A DNA stretch of 64,000 nucleotides from Empedobacter brevis NBRC 14943 = ATCC 43319 (GTDB lineage Bacteria > Bacteroidota > Bacteroidia > Flavobacteriales > Weeksellaceae), in contig NZ_KB908296.1 in NCBI RefSeq assembly GCF_000382425.1, positions 124,001 through 188,000 on the forward strand. The letters run 5' to 3'. Below the pieces are notes generated by a model, which worked only from the letters and a program-made list of their open reading frames with translations, searched no databases and was not told the DNA's origin. Made by a program: the position numbers and the translations under genes. Shown piece by piece: positions 18,622 to 25,774 of the stretch (position 1 is the stretch's first letter; each line of letters opens with the position of its first letter).

Positions 18622-18873
18622 TTATTTTTTCTCTGTTGTTGTCTTCGTTTCAACTTTTACAGGTTGTTCTTTCACAACTGTCGAATCTGTAATTACAACA
18701 GAATCTTTTCCTACAGAATCTATTTTTATTGAATCTTCGATCGTTGTAATGGTATCATTTTTTACTTCTGTTTCAGTCTTTGTTTCTTTTGATCCGAATA
18801 AATTACAAGAAGACAAACCAAATGCAGTTCCGAATACTCCTAATACGATTACGTTTAATGCTAATTTTTTCAT
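18622..18873 (-). CDS. Small lipoprotein, tandem copy 2
   Basis: 83 residues. The signal MKKLALNVIVLGVFGTAFGLSSC is cleaved before C23. The tail is again acidic and repetitive: IEDSIKIDSVGKDSVVITDSTVV, with D-S-V/I/T steps every 6-8 residues, then a Lys/Thr-rich end. It is upstream of the other copy in a likely two-gene operon. The leader of about 70 nt holds a -7 box at 18943-18950. Such tails may act as flexible periplasmic spacers; that is a guess. Confidence 0.75.
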   Translation of the reverse strand: MKKLALNVIVLGVFGTAFGLSSCNLFGSKETKTETEVKNDTITTIEDSIKIDSVGKDSVVITDSTVVKEQPVKVETKTTTEKK

Positions 18874-18942
18874 AACTTTAATTTTTTTAAATGTTTTTAA
18901 TTGATTTTCGTTTTTGTTGATTTCTTAATCATTTTGTTGAAT

Positions 18943-18950
18943 CAAAGTTA
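18943..18950 (-). promoter_or_regulatory. -7 box of the tandem lipoprotein operon
   Basis: Minus-strand TAACTTTG fits TANNTTTG and is 69 nt before the ATG at 18873. No -33 at regular spacing. Confidence 0.4.
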
Positions 18951-19138
18951 AATATGGAATCAATATTTTTTTAAGCAAAACAGTTGTAAGATGATTGTAA
19001 TCGATCAGCTGAGTAATCAACAACTATTTTACAACAAAAGAAATCATTTAACATGGCATTAATAAAGAAATACAACTTATTATATCAAAAAAATTATTTT
19101 ATTTGTAGTTGTATTGAAAGACAAATTGTAAAATAAAA

Positions 19139-19156
19139 ACTATTTTACAAAATAGT
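19139..19156. repeat. 18-nt inverted repeat upstream of the TTG-started regulator
   Basis: ACTATTTT and AAAATAGT flank a 2-nt centre, 28 nt before the TTG at 19184. Similar TATTTTACAA text occurs at about 19023-19033. It may be an operator. The remaining 18874-19138 is AT-rich and holds no gene that I can see. Confidence 0.45.
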
Positions 19157-19183
19157 AAGAATCAAAATTTTAAATTATATTTT

Positions 19184-20266
19184 TTGAGCAAATTTACAGA
19201 TATAGAAATTTTCGAAATTCTGAAAAAAACGATTGCCAATCGATTTTTGGAAGAAAATTCTGCTCAATCCGAAAAAATCTCTGATTGGAAAGGTCAGGAA
19301 ATCACTTCTTTTCAAGATGATTTATTCAATAAAACCAGATCTACCGTTAGCGAAAAATGGTTTTATACGTATTTTAAGTCAGATTTTAAGAAACTTCCGC
19401 GTATAGATATGCTCAATCTTTTGGCGCAATATTGTGGATTTAAGAACTGGGCGCATTTTGTTCAAACACAAAAAAATGAGCAACTAAACTCAAATCAACC
19501 AACTGAATCGACAGAAAAAGCAGAAGAAACCGAAAAAGAAGGATTAGAAGGAACAACTTCCGTAGAATTAGAAAGTGAAATTAAGCAGGAAGTTAAAGGA
19601 CCTATAAAAAAGGAAACAGTTTTAACAAAAGATGAACTTCAGCAACAAAAACCGAAGTTAAAATTGATTTCGATATTGGTTGCAACAGTTGTTTTGTTAA
19701 GTGGAATAGGAGCAGCCGTTTATTACACTTTTTTTAGCCAAAGGGAATATGAATTTTGTTTTGTAGATTCAGATAGACAAAGCAAAATTACCAATTCTGT
19801 TGAGGTCACAATCATTAGAGATGGTTTTACGCCACTGTATTTATCGACGAAAACAGGTTGTATTAAATTCGAGTCGCAAAAAGATACAATCAAGATGTTT
19901 GTGAGTTCTCCTTATTATAAACAAGATACATTTAAGGTTAATTTACATCAGTATAATCAACCTGAAAAGTTGTTATTAGAACCGGACGATTATAAAATTA
20001 TGCTGTATTATTATTCTAATTCAGCAAAAGATTTGAAACAACGAATTTCTAAACTGAATCAAATGATTGCTGATGATGCTTTGATTTATCAAGTATATGA
20101 CAATGATTTTTTTGGTGTAGAAATTCTTTCAAAACAACAGTATATCAATTTGGTTACAATGCCTACGACATCATTAAAGAATTTTTCTTTGATCGAATCG
20201 GAAAGTAAAAAAGGAAAAATTGTAAAATTAAAATTTAAAATCCAACAAGATGAAAACGATAAGTAA
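19184..20266 (+). CDS. Single-pass membrane protein with N-terminal helical (HTH-like) domain, TTG start
   Basis: 360 residues, family not recognised. I accept TTG at 19184 because the frame has no ATG until M75, inside the conserved-looking first domain. Residues 1-95 are helical. The stretch STVSEKWFYTYFKSDFKKLPRIDMLNLLAQYCGFKNWAHF resembles domains in Bacteroidota regulators that end in xLLxxYxGFxxWxxF. An acidic linker (about 100-150) leads to a membrane helix (159-184). The outer part (185-360) begins with an FCFVDSD strand and is mostly beta. The plan is cytoplasmic sensor/DNA-binding-like domain, helix, periplasmic domain. It overlaps the next lipoprotein gene by 17 nt, so the two are probably coupled. 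Confidence 0.7.
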   Translation: MSKFTDIEIFEILKKTIANRFLEENSAQSEKISDWKGQEITSFQDDLFNKTRSTVSEKWFYTYFKSDFKKLPRIDMLNLLAQYCGFKNWAHFVQTQKNEQLNSNQPTESTEKAEETEKEGLEGTTSVELESEIKQEVKGPIKKETVLTKDELQQQKPKLKLISILVATVVLLSGIGAAVYYTFFSQREYEFCFVDSDRQSKITNSVEVTIIRDGFTPLYLSTKTGCIKFESQKDTIKMFVSSPYYKQDTFKVNLHQYNQPEKLLLEPDDYKIMLYYYSNSAKDLKQRISKLNQMIADDALIYQVYDNDFFGVEILSKQQYINLVTMPTTSLKNFSLIESESKKGKIVKLKFKIQQDENDK

Positions 20267-20879
20267 ATTGGTTCAGTTTAGCATCGTATTGCTATTGAGT
20301 GTTTGGATTATATTTTCGTGTAAAGACGATAAATATAACGGGGATTATAACCCAGAAGCGATAAAAGGATACAAGAACGAATCGTCTACCGTTAGTAGTA
20401 AGATGGATTCTGTAGAAGCGGTTAATTTTATTGCAAAACAGAAGTTACGCGAATTATACGAACTTTCAGCACTGGCATCTAATACGAGCGATACAGTAGT
20501 GGATAGTTTGTTGCGGGATCAATTGTTATCATATTTTCCGAAAAAAGATACGACAGAGATTTTCTCTTTGTTGAGAGATTTACGTGCTAAAAAAGTAACC
20601 TATACTTCGGTTTCAAAATTTGCTATTTTACCGAAAGATTCTATTGCTCCGGATTCTATCAAAAGGATAGCTTATACAGTTAATTACTTTAATTCTGATA
20701 AAAAATTAATTGAAACGAATAATCATGTTGGTGTATTTGTTTTAAAACAAGAACCAATAAAATTTCAACGCGAATTTAAATTTTACTTTACAACGTTAAT
20801 GGATAAAAAAGATTCGATTCAGAAAGACTCAATTCCTTCAGGCGTAATACAGAAATCAAGTGGAAAATCACCAAAATAA
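20250..20879 (+). CDS. Lipoprotein coupled to the membrane regulator
   Basis: 209 residues. The signal MKTISKLVQFSIVLLLSVWIIFSC is lipidated at C24. The mature chain is helical up to about residue 130 (KMDSVEAVNFIAKQKLRELYELSALAS; DQLLSYFPKKDTTEIFSLLRDLRAKKV), then a beta part with YTVNYFNSDKKLIETNNHVGVFVLKQEP. No family recognised. Its start overlaps the upstream gene by 17 nt, which suggests that the two products act together across the inner membrane. The last 61 nt overlap the convergent folate cyclo-ligase gene. Confidence 0.75.
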   Translation: MKTISKLVQFSIVLLLSVWIIFSCKDDKYNGDYNPEAIKGYKNESSTVSSKMDSVEAVNFIAKQKLRELYELSALASNTSDTVVDSLLRDQLLSYFPKKDTTEIFSLLRDLRAKKVTYTSVSKFAILPKDSIAPDSIKRIAYTVNYFNSDKKLIETNNHVGVFVLKQEPIKFQREFKFYFTTLMDKKDSIQKDSIPSGVIQKSSGKSPK

Positions 20880-21376
20880 ATATCTTCAAGATGTTCAATA
20901 GGTCTAAAATAAGTTAGACCTATTTTTTTTGAATCAGGTCTGCATCGTGCTAAAAACTTATCGTAATAACCGCCACCATAACCCACGCGGTTTCCTTTTT
21001 TATCCGCGACAAACATTGGAATAAAAATAACATCTATTGTCGAATCATCTACTTCTTTATAGTCGATAGGCTCCGGAATGTGAAGTGAATTTAAAGAAGT
21101 TTGAAAACCTTTTTCAACGTGGCAATTTATCATATCATCACCAATAACCAAAGGTAAAACAACTTCTTTTTGTTGTTGAAATAACCATTCTATAATAGGA
21201 TAAGTATTGATCTCATGATTTTTTTCAATTGGTAAGAAAATGTGAAAAGACTTTTCAGAAGAAAAATCGATTTGCTTGACATACTGGAAAATCTTTTCAC
21301 TTAAGCTATACACTTCTACTTTTGTGAACTCTTTTCTTAAGGTTCGATAATACTTTCTGGCTTCTGCTTTTGTCAT
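20819..21376 (-). CDS. 5-formyltetrahydrofolate cyclo-ligase
   Basis: 185 residues. It converts 5-formyl-THF to 5,10-methenyl-THF with ATP, returning a folate store to use. The N-terminal MTKAEARKYYRTLRKEFT is the usual ATP-binding helix start. VGYGGGYYDKFLAR (about 131-144) is the hallmark glycine-rich folate/ATP motif. The C-terminal FPLDFCITPEGI corresponds to the conserved (V/L)D.(I/V)T.(E/K)G(I/V) end, so the 61-nt overlap with the convergent lipoprotein is real and not a wrong stop. A plus-strand terminator is embedded in its coding sequence. folD lies elsewhere in the window (37.2 kb). Confidence 0.93.
   Translation of the reverse strand: MTKAEARKYYRTLRKEFTKVEVYSLSEKIFQYVKQIDFSSEKSFHIFLPIEKNHEINTYPIIEWLFQQQKEVVLPLVIGDDMINCHVEKGFQTSLNSLHIPEPIDYKEVDDSTIDVIFIPMFVADKKGNRVGYGGGYYDKFLARCRPDSKKIGLTYFRPIEHLEDIYFGDFPLDFCITPEGIESF
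20899..20930 (+). terminator. Terminator of the lipoprotein operon, embedded in the antisense cyclo-ligase gene
   Basis: TAGGTCTAA (20899-20907) pairs with TTAGACCTA (20914-20922) around a 6-nt loop, followed by eight T. It starts 20 nt after the lipoprotein stop. On the minus strand the same bases encode KKIGLTYFRPIE of the cyclo-ligase. Confidence 0.8.
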
Positions 21377-21380
21377 CTTT

Positions 21381-21397
21381 CTTCGTTTGAAACGAAG
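21381..21397. repeat. 17-nt palindrome in the cyclo-ligase leader
   Basis: CTTCGTTT, one base, AAACGAAG, lying 4 nt upstream of the cyclo-ligase ATG (21376). As RNA it would form a hairpin over the ribosome landing site. Confidence 0.5.
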
Positions 21398-21445
21398 TTA
21401 GGGAAAATTAGCCCAAAAGTAAATAGAAGGTTTTTTTAGTTTTAA

Positions 21446-21577
21446 TTAATAGATAAAAACTAAAAAGAAGATAAAACAAGCAATTGCCATAAAAAGCAAT
21501 ATGTTGACAGGTTTTACTCTCATTTTACTGAATACAGACTTTTTATAAGTCTTATGGATTCTCTTAGGCTTAGGCAT
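21446..21577 (-). CDS. 43-residue single-pass membrane protein
   Basis: I start at ATG 21577 (MPKPKRIHKTYKKSVFSKMR...) and not at the longer 21661 frame start, because the first 18-20 residues are then a compact basic segment followed by one hydrophobic helix (about 24-42) ending in FFLVFIY. The basic front should stay in the cytosol by the positive-inside rule. No family is recognised. It sits alone between the cyclo-ligase and the DUF4369-like gene, both on the same strand. It could be chance, but the lysine-rich/hydrophobic layout is that of real small membrane proteins. Confidence 0.45.
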   Translation of the reverse strand: MPKPKRIHKTYKKSVFSKMRVKPVNILLFMAIACFIFFLVFIY

Positions 21578-21700
21578 TTTAGTTGATTGATTTATAAATA
21601 AAGATGCAAATTTCACCAAAAGGTTGCTTAAAAAAAAAGGAAAACCGTAAAAAATATTCATCTAGCTGATTATTAGGTGAATAAAATTTAATGCATTAAC

Positions 21701-22609
21701 TCATTTTTTCATTCGTTTTTCAGCTTCATCTAACCAGGGTTGATGTTTACAGTGTTTTTGAATTGCTTGATAAATTGCCAGGCTATTGGGGTCTTTTGAA
21801 TCAAGTTCGTAGATTAATGAATGAATGAACCCATTTTTTATCGATTGACTTTCTATTTCTTGTAGCAAAGCATCAGCAGAGAACCCTTGATACAATTTTT
21901 CCTGCAAGTTAGTCAATACAATACTACGGTAACTTTGGTAAGTTCTGTAAGCGTCCTCATTGTCCAAGTCAATTTTATCTAATTCTGTTAAAAAGTTAAC
22001 AGGCAATTGTTGTGAAGCAGGATTATAGTAGGTATATGAATCTTTGTAGGTATACAATAAGTTAATAAAGTCGTAATTCAAATTATTTTTCTCTGTTTTA
22101 ATAAACGAACTATTTACTTCTAATTTTTCTAAATCTTCAAAAACTTTTAGATGAAAACGTTTAATACGATTCTTAAAATCCGATGGAGGTAGTTTGAATA
22201 GTTCGGTATTTTCAGTTAAAAAATGATCTGTTTTAAAGCTTTTTTCAACAAGATAATTGTTTCGGTTTTTTCCTTTTCCTGAAAATTTAAAATTGCTTTC
22301 AAGTTGGGTCAGATCTGTATTTAATACCAGACTGTCACCTGGAACTAGATAGATTGTGAATTCTTCCCGTTCAATAGAAAGTGTTTTATAGCCTTCGTCA
22401 ACCAACTGAAGAGTATCCGAAAAATTTCCGTCAAAATCTAAAGCAAAAGCTTTTTCCCGATTATTCAACAATAGGTAAATGCTATCCGTTTGCGCATTCG
22501 CTATTCGCCCACTAAAGTAGATTATTTCACCTTTTCTTTCTTTAGGTGAACAATTGTATGATACCATCAAAATTAGTGGGAGTAATCCCCACAACGTCTT
22601 CATTTTCAT
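21701..22609 (-). CDS. DUF4369-like lipoprotein lacking a thioredoxin domain
   Basis: 302 residues. The signal MKMKTLWGLLPLILMVSYNC is lipidated at C20 (start could also be 6 nt later). A beta domain follows (IIYFSGRIANAQTDSIYLLLNN; FALDFDGNFSDTLQL; YKTLSIEREEFTIYLVPGDSLVLNTD), the pattern of DUF4369 modules that precede thioredoxin domains in TlpA-like proteins. Then a long helical region ends at KRMKK, just where the thioredoxin domain would normally begin. I found no thioredoxin remnant downstream. It is the last gene after rnhA, 29 nt away, with a -7 box in the gap. Function unknown. Confidence 0.75.
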   Translation of the reverse strand: MKMKTLWGLLPLILMVSYNCSPKERKGEIIYFSGRIANAQTDSIYLLLNNREKAFALDFDGNFSDTLQLVDEGYKTLSIEREEFTIYLVPGDSLVLNTDLTQLESNFKFSGKGKNRNNYLVEKSFKTDHFLTENTELFKLPPSDFKNRIKRFHLKVFEDLEKLEVNSSFIKTEKNNLNYDFINLLYTYKDSYTYYNPASQQLPVNFLTELDKIDLDNEDAYRTYQSYRSIVLTNLQEKLYQGFSADALLQEIESQSIKNGFIHSLIYELDSKDPNSLAIYQAIQKHCKHQPWLDEAEKRMKK

Positions 22610-22625
22610 TTTTCTCTCTGCCTCA

Positions 22626-22633
22626 CAAAAGTA
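22626..22633 (-). promoter_or_regulatory. -7 box of the DUF4369-like gene
   Basis: Minus-strand TACTTTTG fits TANNTTTG and lies 16 nt before the ATG at 22609, inside the short rnhA gap. It may allow separate expression. Confidence 0.4.
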
Positions 22634-22638
22634 GAAAA

Positions 22639-23112
22639 TTATTCTTCGTTTTGATGAATTTCAAAGAAAGAATCGACTTTAAAATTTGCAGGATCATTGG
22701 CTGCAGCAACAGCCAATTGATCGGCCATTTCATTCCAATGATGACCGGCATGTCCTTTTATCCATTGAAATTTTACACGATGAATTTTATACACCTCCAA
22801 AAACCTTCGCCATAAATCGGAATTCTTTTTCCCTTTAAAATTCTTTTGCAACCAACCAAAAACCCAGCGTTTTTCCACTGCGTCAACGACATATTTAGAA
22901 TCTGTGATAATTGTAATTTCAGTATTTGTAAACTTTAACGTTTCCAAAGCAGTAATCACGGCAAGAAGCTCCATTCGGTTATTCGTTGTTAAGCGAAAAC
23001 CTTGAGAAATCTCCTTTTTCACTTTTTTCTCCGTTTCCAACAAAATACAACCAAATCCACCCGGACCAGGATTTCCTAAAGACGAACCATCTGTATATGC
23101 TACAATTGCCAT
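22639..23112 (-). CDS. rnhA: Ribonuclease HI
   Basis: 157 residues. It cuts RNA in RNA-DNA hybrids during replication and R-loop removal. The DEDD set is visible: D8 in YTDGSSLGNPGPGG, the Glu in NNRMELLAVI, the Asp in IITDSKYV and the last Asp in NEMADQLA. The basic helix-handle region (KRWVFGWLQKNFKGKKNSDLW) is present, as in E. coli. It follows the M1 peptidase gene by 5 nt, in the plsC-M1-rnhA operon. Confidence 0.97.
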   Translation of the reverse strand: MAIVAYTDGSSLGNPGPGGFGCILLETEKKVKKEISQGFRLTTNNRMELLAVITALETLKFTNTEITIITDSKYVVDAVEKRWVFGWLQKNFKGKKNSDLWRRFLEVYKIHRVKFQWIKGHAGHHWNEMADQLAVAAANDPANFKVDSFFEIHQNEE

Positions 23113-23117
23113 GGTTT

Positions 23118-24968
23118 TTATGGTTTGTAATTTAACATGGAATCAATTGTTTGACGAGCTACAAAATGGTAGTTTGGACGTGCATCTTTGTAAATATCTT
23201 TTGCTAACTCGATTTGATTTGATTCTTTGAGTGCTAAATACAAAGGCTCTAAAAATTTGCGGCGACCAACATGTACTAAAAATTCTTTTGCATTGGTATT
23301 CACTTTATCATAATGCATTAAGAATGCTTTTTCGTACCAGGCACATTCTATTTCCGGATTTTTAGAATTTGTAAAATCATAAATGGCATCCAAATAGGCT
23401 AAATCTCCTTTTGTGTTTTTCTTTGGGTCTATTTGGCGAATAAAGTGAACCCATTCATTTGTAGATTTTGTTGAAATCTCTATTTTTTTAGGAGTAACTT
23501 TAGCTCGTCCGTTTTGAATATCTTGTTTTAACTGTGCCTCTGCTAAATCAAATAATGTTGACGTTGGTTTCTTTAAATCTTTTGGCCATCCCGTGTTGTA
23601 AATCCATTCCTGAACAAAGCTATCGTCTCCATTTGTCAGATTTTCTTTCAGATAGTCTACAAACTTTTCTGTTGTCATGGTTTGAAAAGCATGCGAAGAA
23701 AAATATTGTTTCAAGAAAGGATCAAATTTTTCGCGACCATATTTGTCCTCCAACATTTTTAAAAACAAATATCCTTTGTCATAAGGGACATCAGAAAAGG
23801 CGTCATCAGGATTAGCACCTTTCATGTCAACTTTTAAAGAAGTGTATTTTTCAGGAATATTACGCATTGAAGTTTCTAAATCCTGAAAACCAATAACTGA
23901 AATCATATCAGCATAATCTTTTCCTTCTAATTCTTCCATAATTCGACGTTCAAAATAAACCGTAAAACCTTCGTTTACCCAGAAATCATCCCAAGTGGAA
24001 TTGGTTACTAAATTTCCTGACCAAGAATGTGCCAACTCATGTGCAATAAGGTTTGTCATCGAGCGGTCTCCAACAATTGCAGTTGGCGTAGCGAATGTTA
24101 AACGAGGATTTTCCATTCCTCCAAATGGAAATGAAGGAGGTAAAACCAAGACATCAAATTGTTCCCAAGGATATGTCCCGTATAATTTTTCGGCGGCAGT
24201 TACCATTTTTCCCATTTCTGCAAATTCCCATGCAGCAGCTTTCAATAATCCCGGTTCTGCATATACTCCTGTTCTGTTGTCTATGGGTTGGTAGTTGACA
24301 TCACCTACAGCCAGTGCAATCAAATAGGGTGCAATTGGTTGTGGCATATCGAATGTATAGGTTCCATCAACAGATTTTTCTTTTGGATTGATCGCGCTCA
24401 TCAATGCCATTAACTCTTTAGGTGTTTTCACCTTTGCATCATACGTCACACGAACACTTGGTGTATCCTGGATAGGAATCCAAGACCGTGTTAAAATTGC
24501 TTGTCCTTGCGACAATAAAAAAGGGTGTTTCTTGTCGTGAGTTTGCTGCGGATTTAGCCATTGTAAAGCATTTGCATCTGGTGAGGTTTTATAAAAAACT
24601 TTTACAATTGTATCCTTTTGCGTTACATCAATAATTAGAGCCTGCCCTTTGATGGAATCTTTTTCTCCTAATTGATAGGTTGTTTTTTGACCATTTGCTA
24701 ATAAAACAGAATCAATTGTTAGTTTTTCGGTGTCTAAAATTAATTGTTTCGCATTCTTATTTTCGAATGTATAAGTAGCAGATCCTTTAATTTGTTGCGT
24801 CTTGAAGTCTGTTTCAATATCCAAACTCAAATGTTTAATTCGTGCCTGATCTAAATCGGCAAAGGTTTGGTTATCTTTTGCTTCAATGTTTTTTGTAGAG
24901 GTTATTTGTTTATTACAGCTTGCGGCAATTAAAGCAGTTCCAAGTGCAATATAAACTAACTTTTGCAT
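23118..24968 (-). CDS. M1-family aminopeptidase, LTA4-hydrolase-like lipoprotein
   Basis: 616 residues. The signal MQKLVYIALGTALIAASC is lipidated at C18. It is a zinc aminopeptidase: GGMEN (283-287) binds the substrate N-terminus, the zinc ligands are H310, H314 and E333 in HELAH-X18-E, with catalytic E311. The N-terminal beta domain and the C-terminal helical repeat domain (about 450-610) match the leukotriene A4 hydrolase/cold-active aminopeptidase class. It should trim peptides in the periplasm. Its start overlaps the upstream plsC stop by 13 nt, and rnhA follows by 5 nt, so the three form one operon. Confidence 0.95.
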   Translation of the reverse strand: MQKLVYIALGTALIAASCNKQITSTKNIEAKDNQTFADLDQARIKHLSLDIETDFKTQQIKGSATYTFENKNAKQLILDTEKLTIDSVLLANGQKTTYQLGEKDSIKGQALIIDVTQKDTIVKVFYKTSPDANALQWLNPQQTHDKKHPFLLSQGQAILTRSWIPIQDTPSVRVTYDAKVKTPKELMALMSAINPKEKSVDGTYTFDMPQPIAPYLIALAVGDVNYQPIDNRTGVYAEPGLLKAAAWEFAEMGKMVTAAEKLYGTYPWEQFDVLVLPPSFPFGGMENPRLTFATPTAIVGDRSMTNLIAHELAHSWSGNLVTNSTWDDFWVNEGFTVYFERRIMEELEGKDYADMISVIGFQDLETSMRNIPEKYTSLKVDMKGANPDDAFSDVPYDKGYLFLKMLEDKYGREKFDPFLKQYFSSHAFQTMTTEKFVDYLKENLTNGDDSFVQEWIYNTGWPKDLKKPTSTLFDLAEAQLKQDIQNGRAKVTPKKIEISTKSTNEWVHFIRQIDPKKNTKGDLAYLDAIYDFTNSKNPEIECAWYEKAFLMHYDKVNTNAKEFLVHVGRRKFLEPLYLALKESNQIELAKDIYKDARPNYHFVARQTIDSMLNYKP

Positions 24969-25711
24969 TCTTCTAAATCTTTTAATATTGTATTGAAAGC
25001 AGCTTCTTTTAAAGCAGCTTTGTCTTTTTTTACGTCTAAATCTTTGGTTTCAAAAGTAGCCAGTAATCGAACTTTTATTCTTCCCGGATAACCTCTGAAC
25101 CAATTGAAAGGAAACATTTTATTTAATCCGTGAATTGAAAAAACGGCTAATGGTGTTTTCGTCTCGATAGCAATATTGAAAGCACCGTCTTTAAATGGAT
25201 CCAAATAAATTCTAAACTCTTTCTCGTTGGTTACTCCTCCTTCAGGAAAAATAAAAATGCTGAGATTTTTATCTAACTTTTTCTTTGCTTCAGGATAAAC
25301 AAGTGCTTTACTACGAACACTTTTTCTATCTACTGGAATACAAATTCTTTCAAAGATTCGTCCAAAGATAGGGATTTTAAGTAATTCTGCTTTACCAACA
25401 AACACGATTGGATGATGTTTTAGAATTGTCAACATCAACATAATATCCATTACTGAAGTGTGATTGGCGATAAAAATATAGTTTTCTTTTGAATCGAGCG
25501 GAACAAGTTTTTTATAATCAATTCTGAAACCGGTTCCATACAAAACAAATTTTCCCCAATAGCGAATAAAAGGGTAGATATATGGAAAAGTTTTATCGAA
25601 GTTAGCCAAAGGCAACACGATAAAAACACCTATTGTTAAAACATAAATTGCGGCTAACAAAATCATCCAAATGCGCCAAATAAGGACGAAAAAACTTGTG
25701 ATGTATTTCAT
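24956..25711 (-). CDS. plsC: 1-acyl-sn-glycerol-3-phosphate acyltransferase
   Basis: 251 residues. It makes phosphatidic acid from lysophosphatidic acid at the inner membrane. There is a membrane segment at about 6-36, the acyltransferase motif NHTSVMD with H84 and D89, and FPEGG (155-159), which binds the glycerol phosphate. It is the first gene of the plsC-M1 peptidase-rnhA operon and overlaps the peptidase by 13 nt. The family also includes ornithine-lipid acyltransferases, so the acceptor is not certain. Confidence 0.9.
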   Translation of the reverse strand: MKYITSFFVLIWRIWMILLAAIYVLTIGVFIVLPLANFDKTFPYIYPFIRYWGKFVLYGTGFRIDYKKLVPLDSKENYIFIANHTSVMDIMLMLTILKHHPIVFVGKAELLKIPIFGRIFERICIPVDRKSVRSKALVYPEAKKKLDKNLSIFIFPEGGVTNEKEFRIYLDPFKDGAFNIAIETKTPLAVFSIHGLNKMFPFNWFRGYPGRIKVRLLATFETKDLDVKKDKAALKEAAFNTILKDLEECKS

Positions 25712-25774
25712 GAAGTTGGTTTAGCGAAGTAAAGATATGGAGAAATTAAAAAACTAAACCTGCCTTTTTATTTT

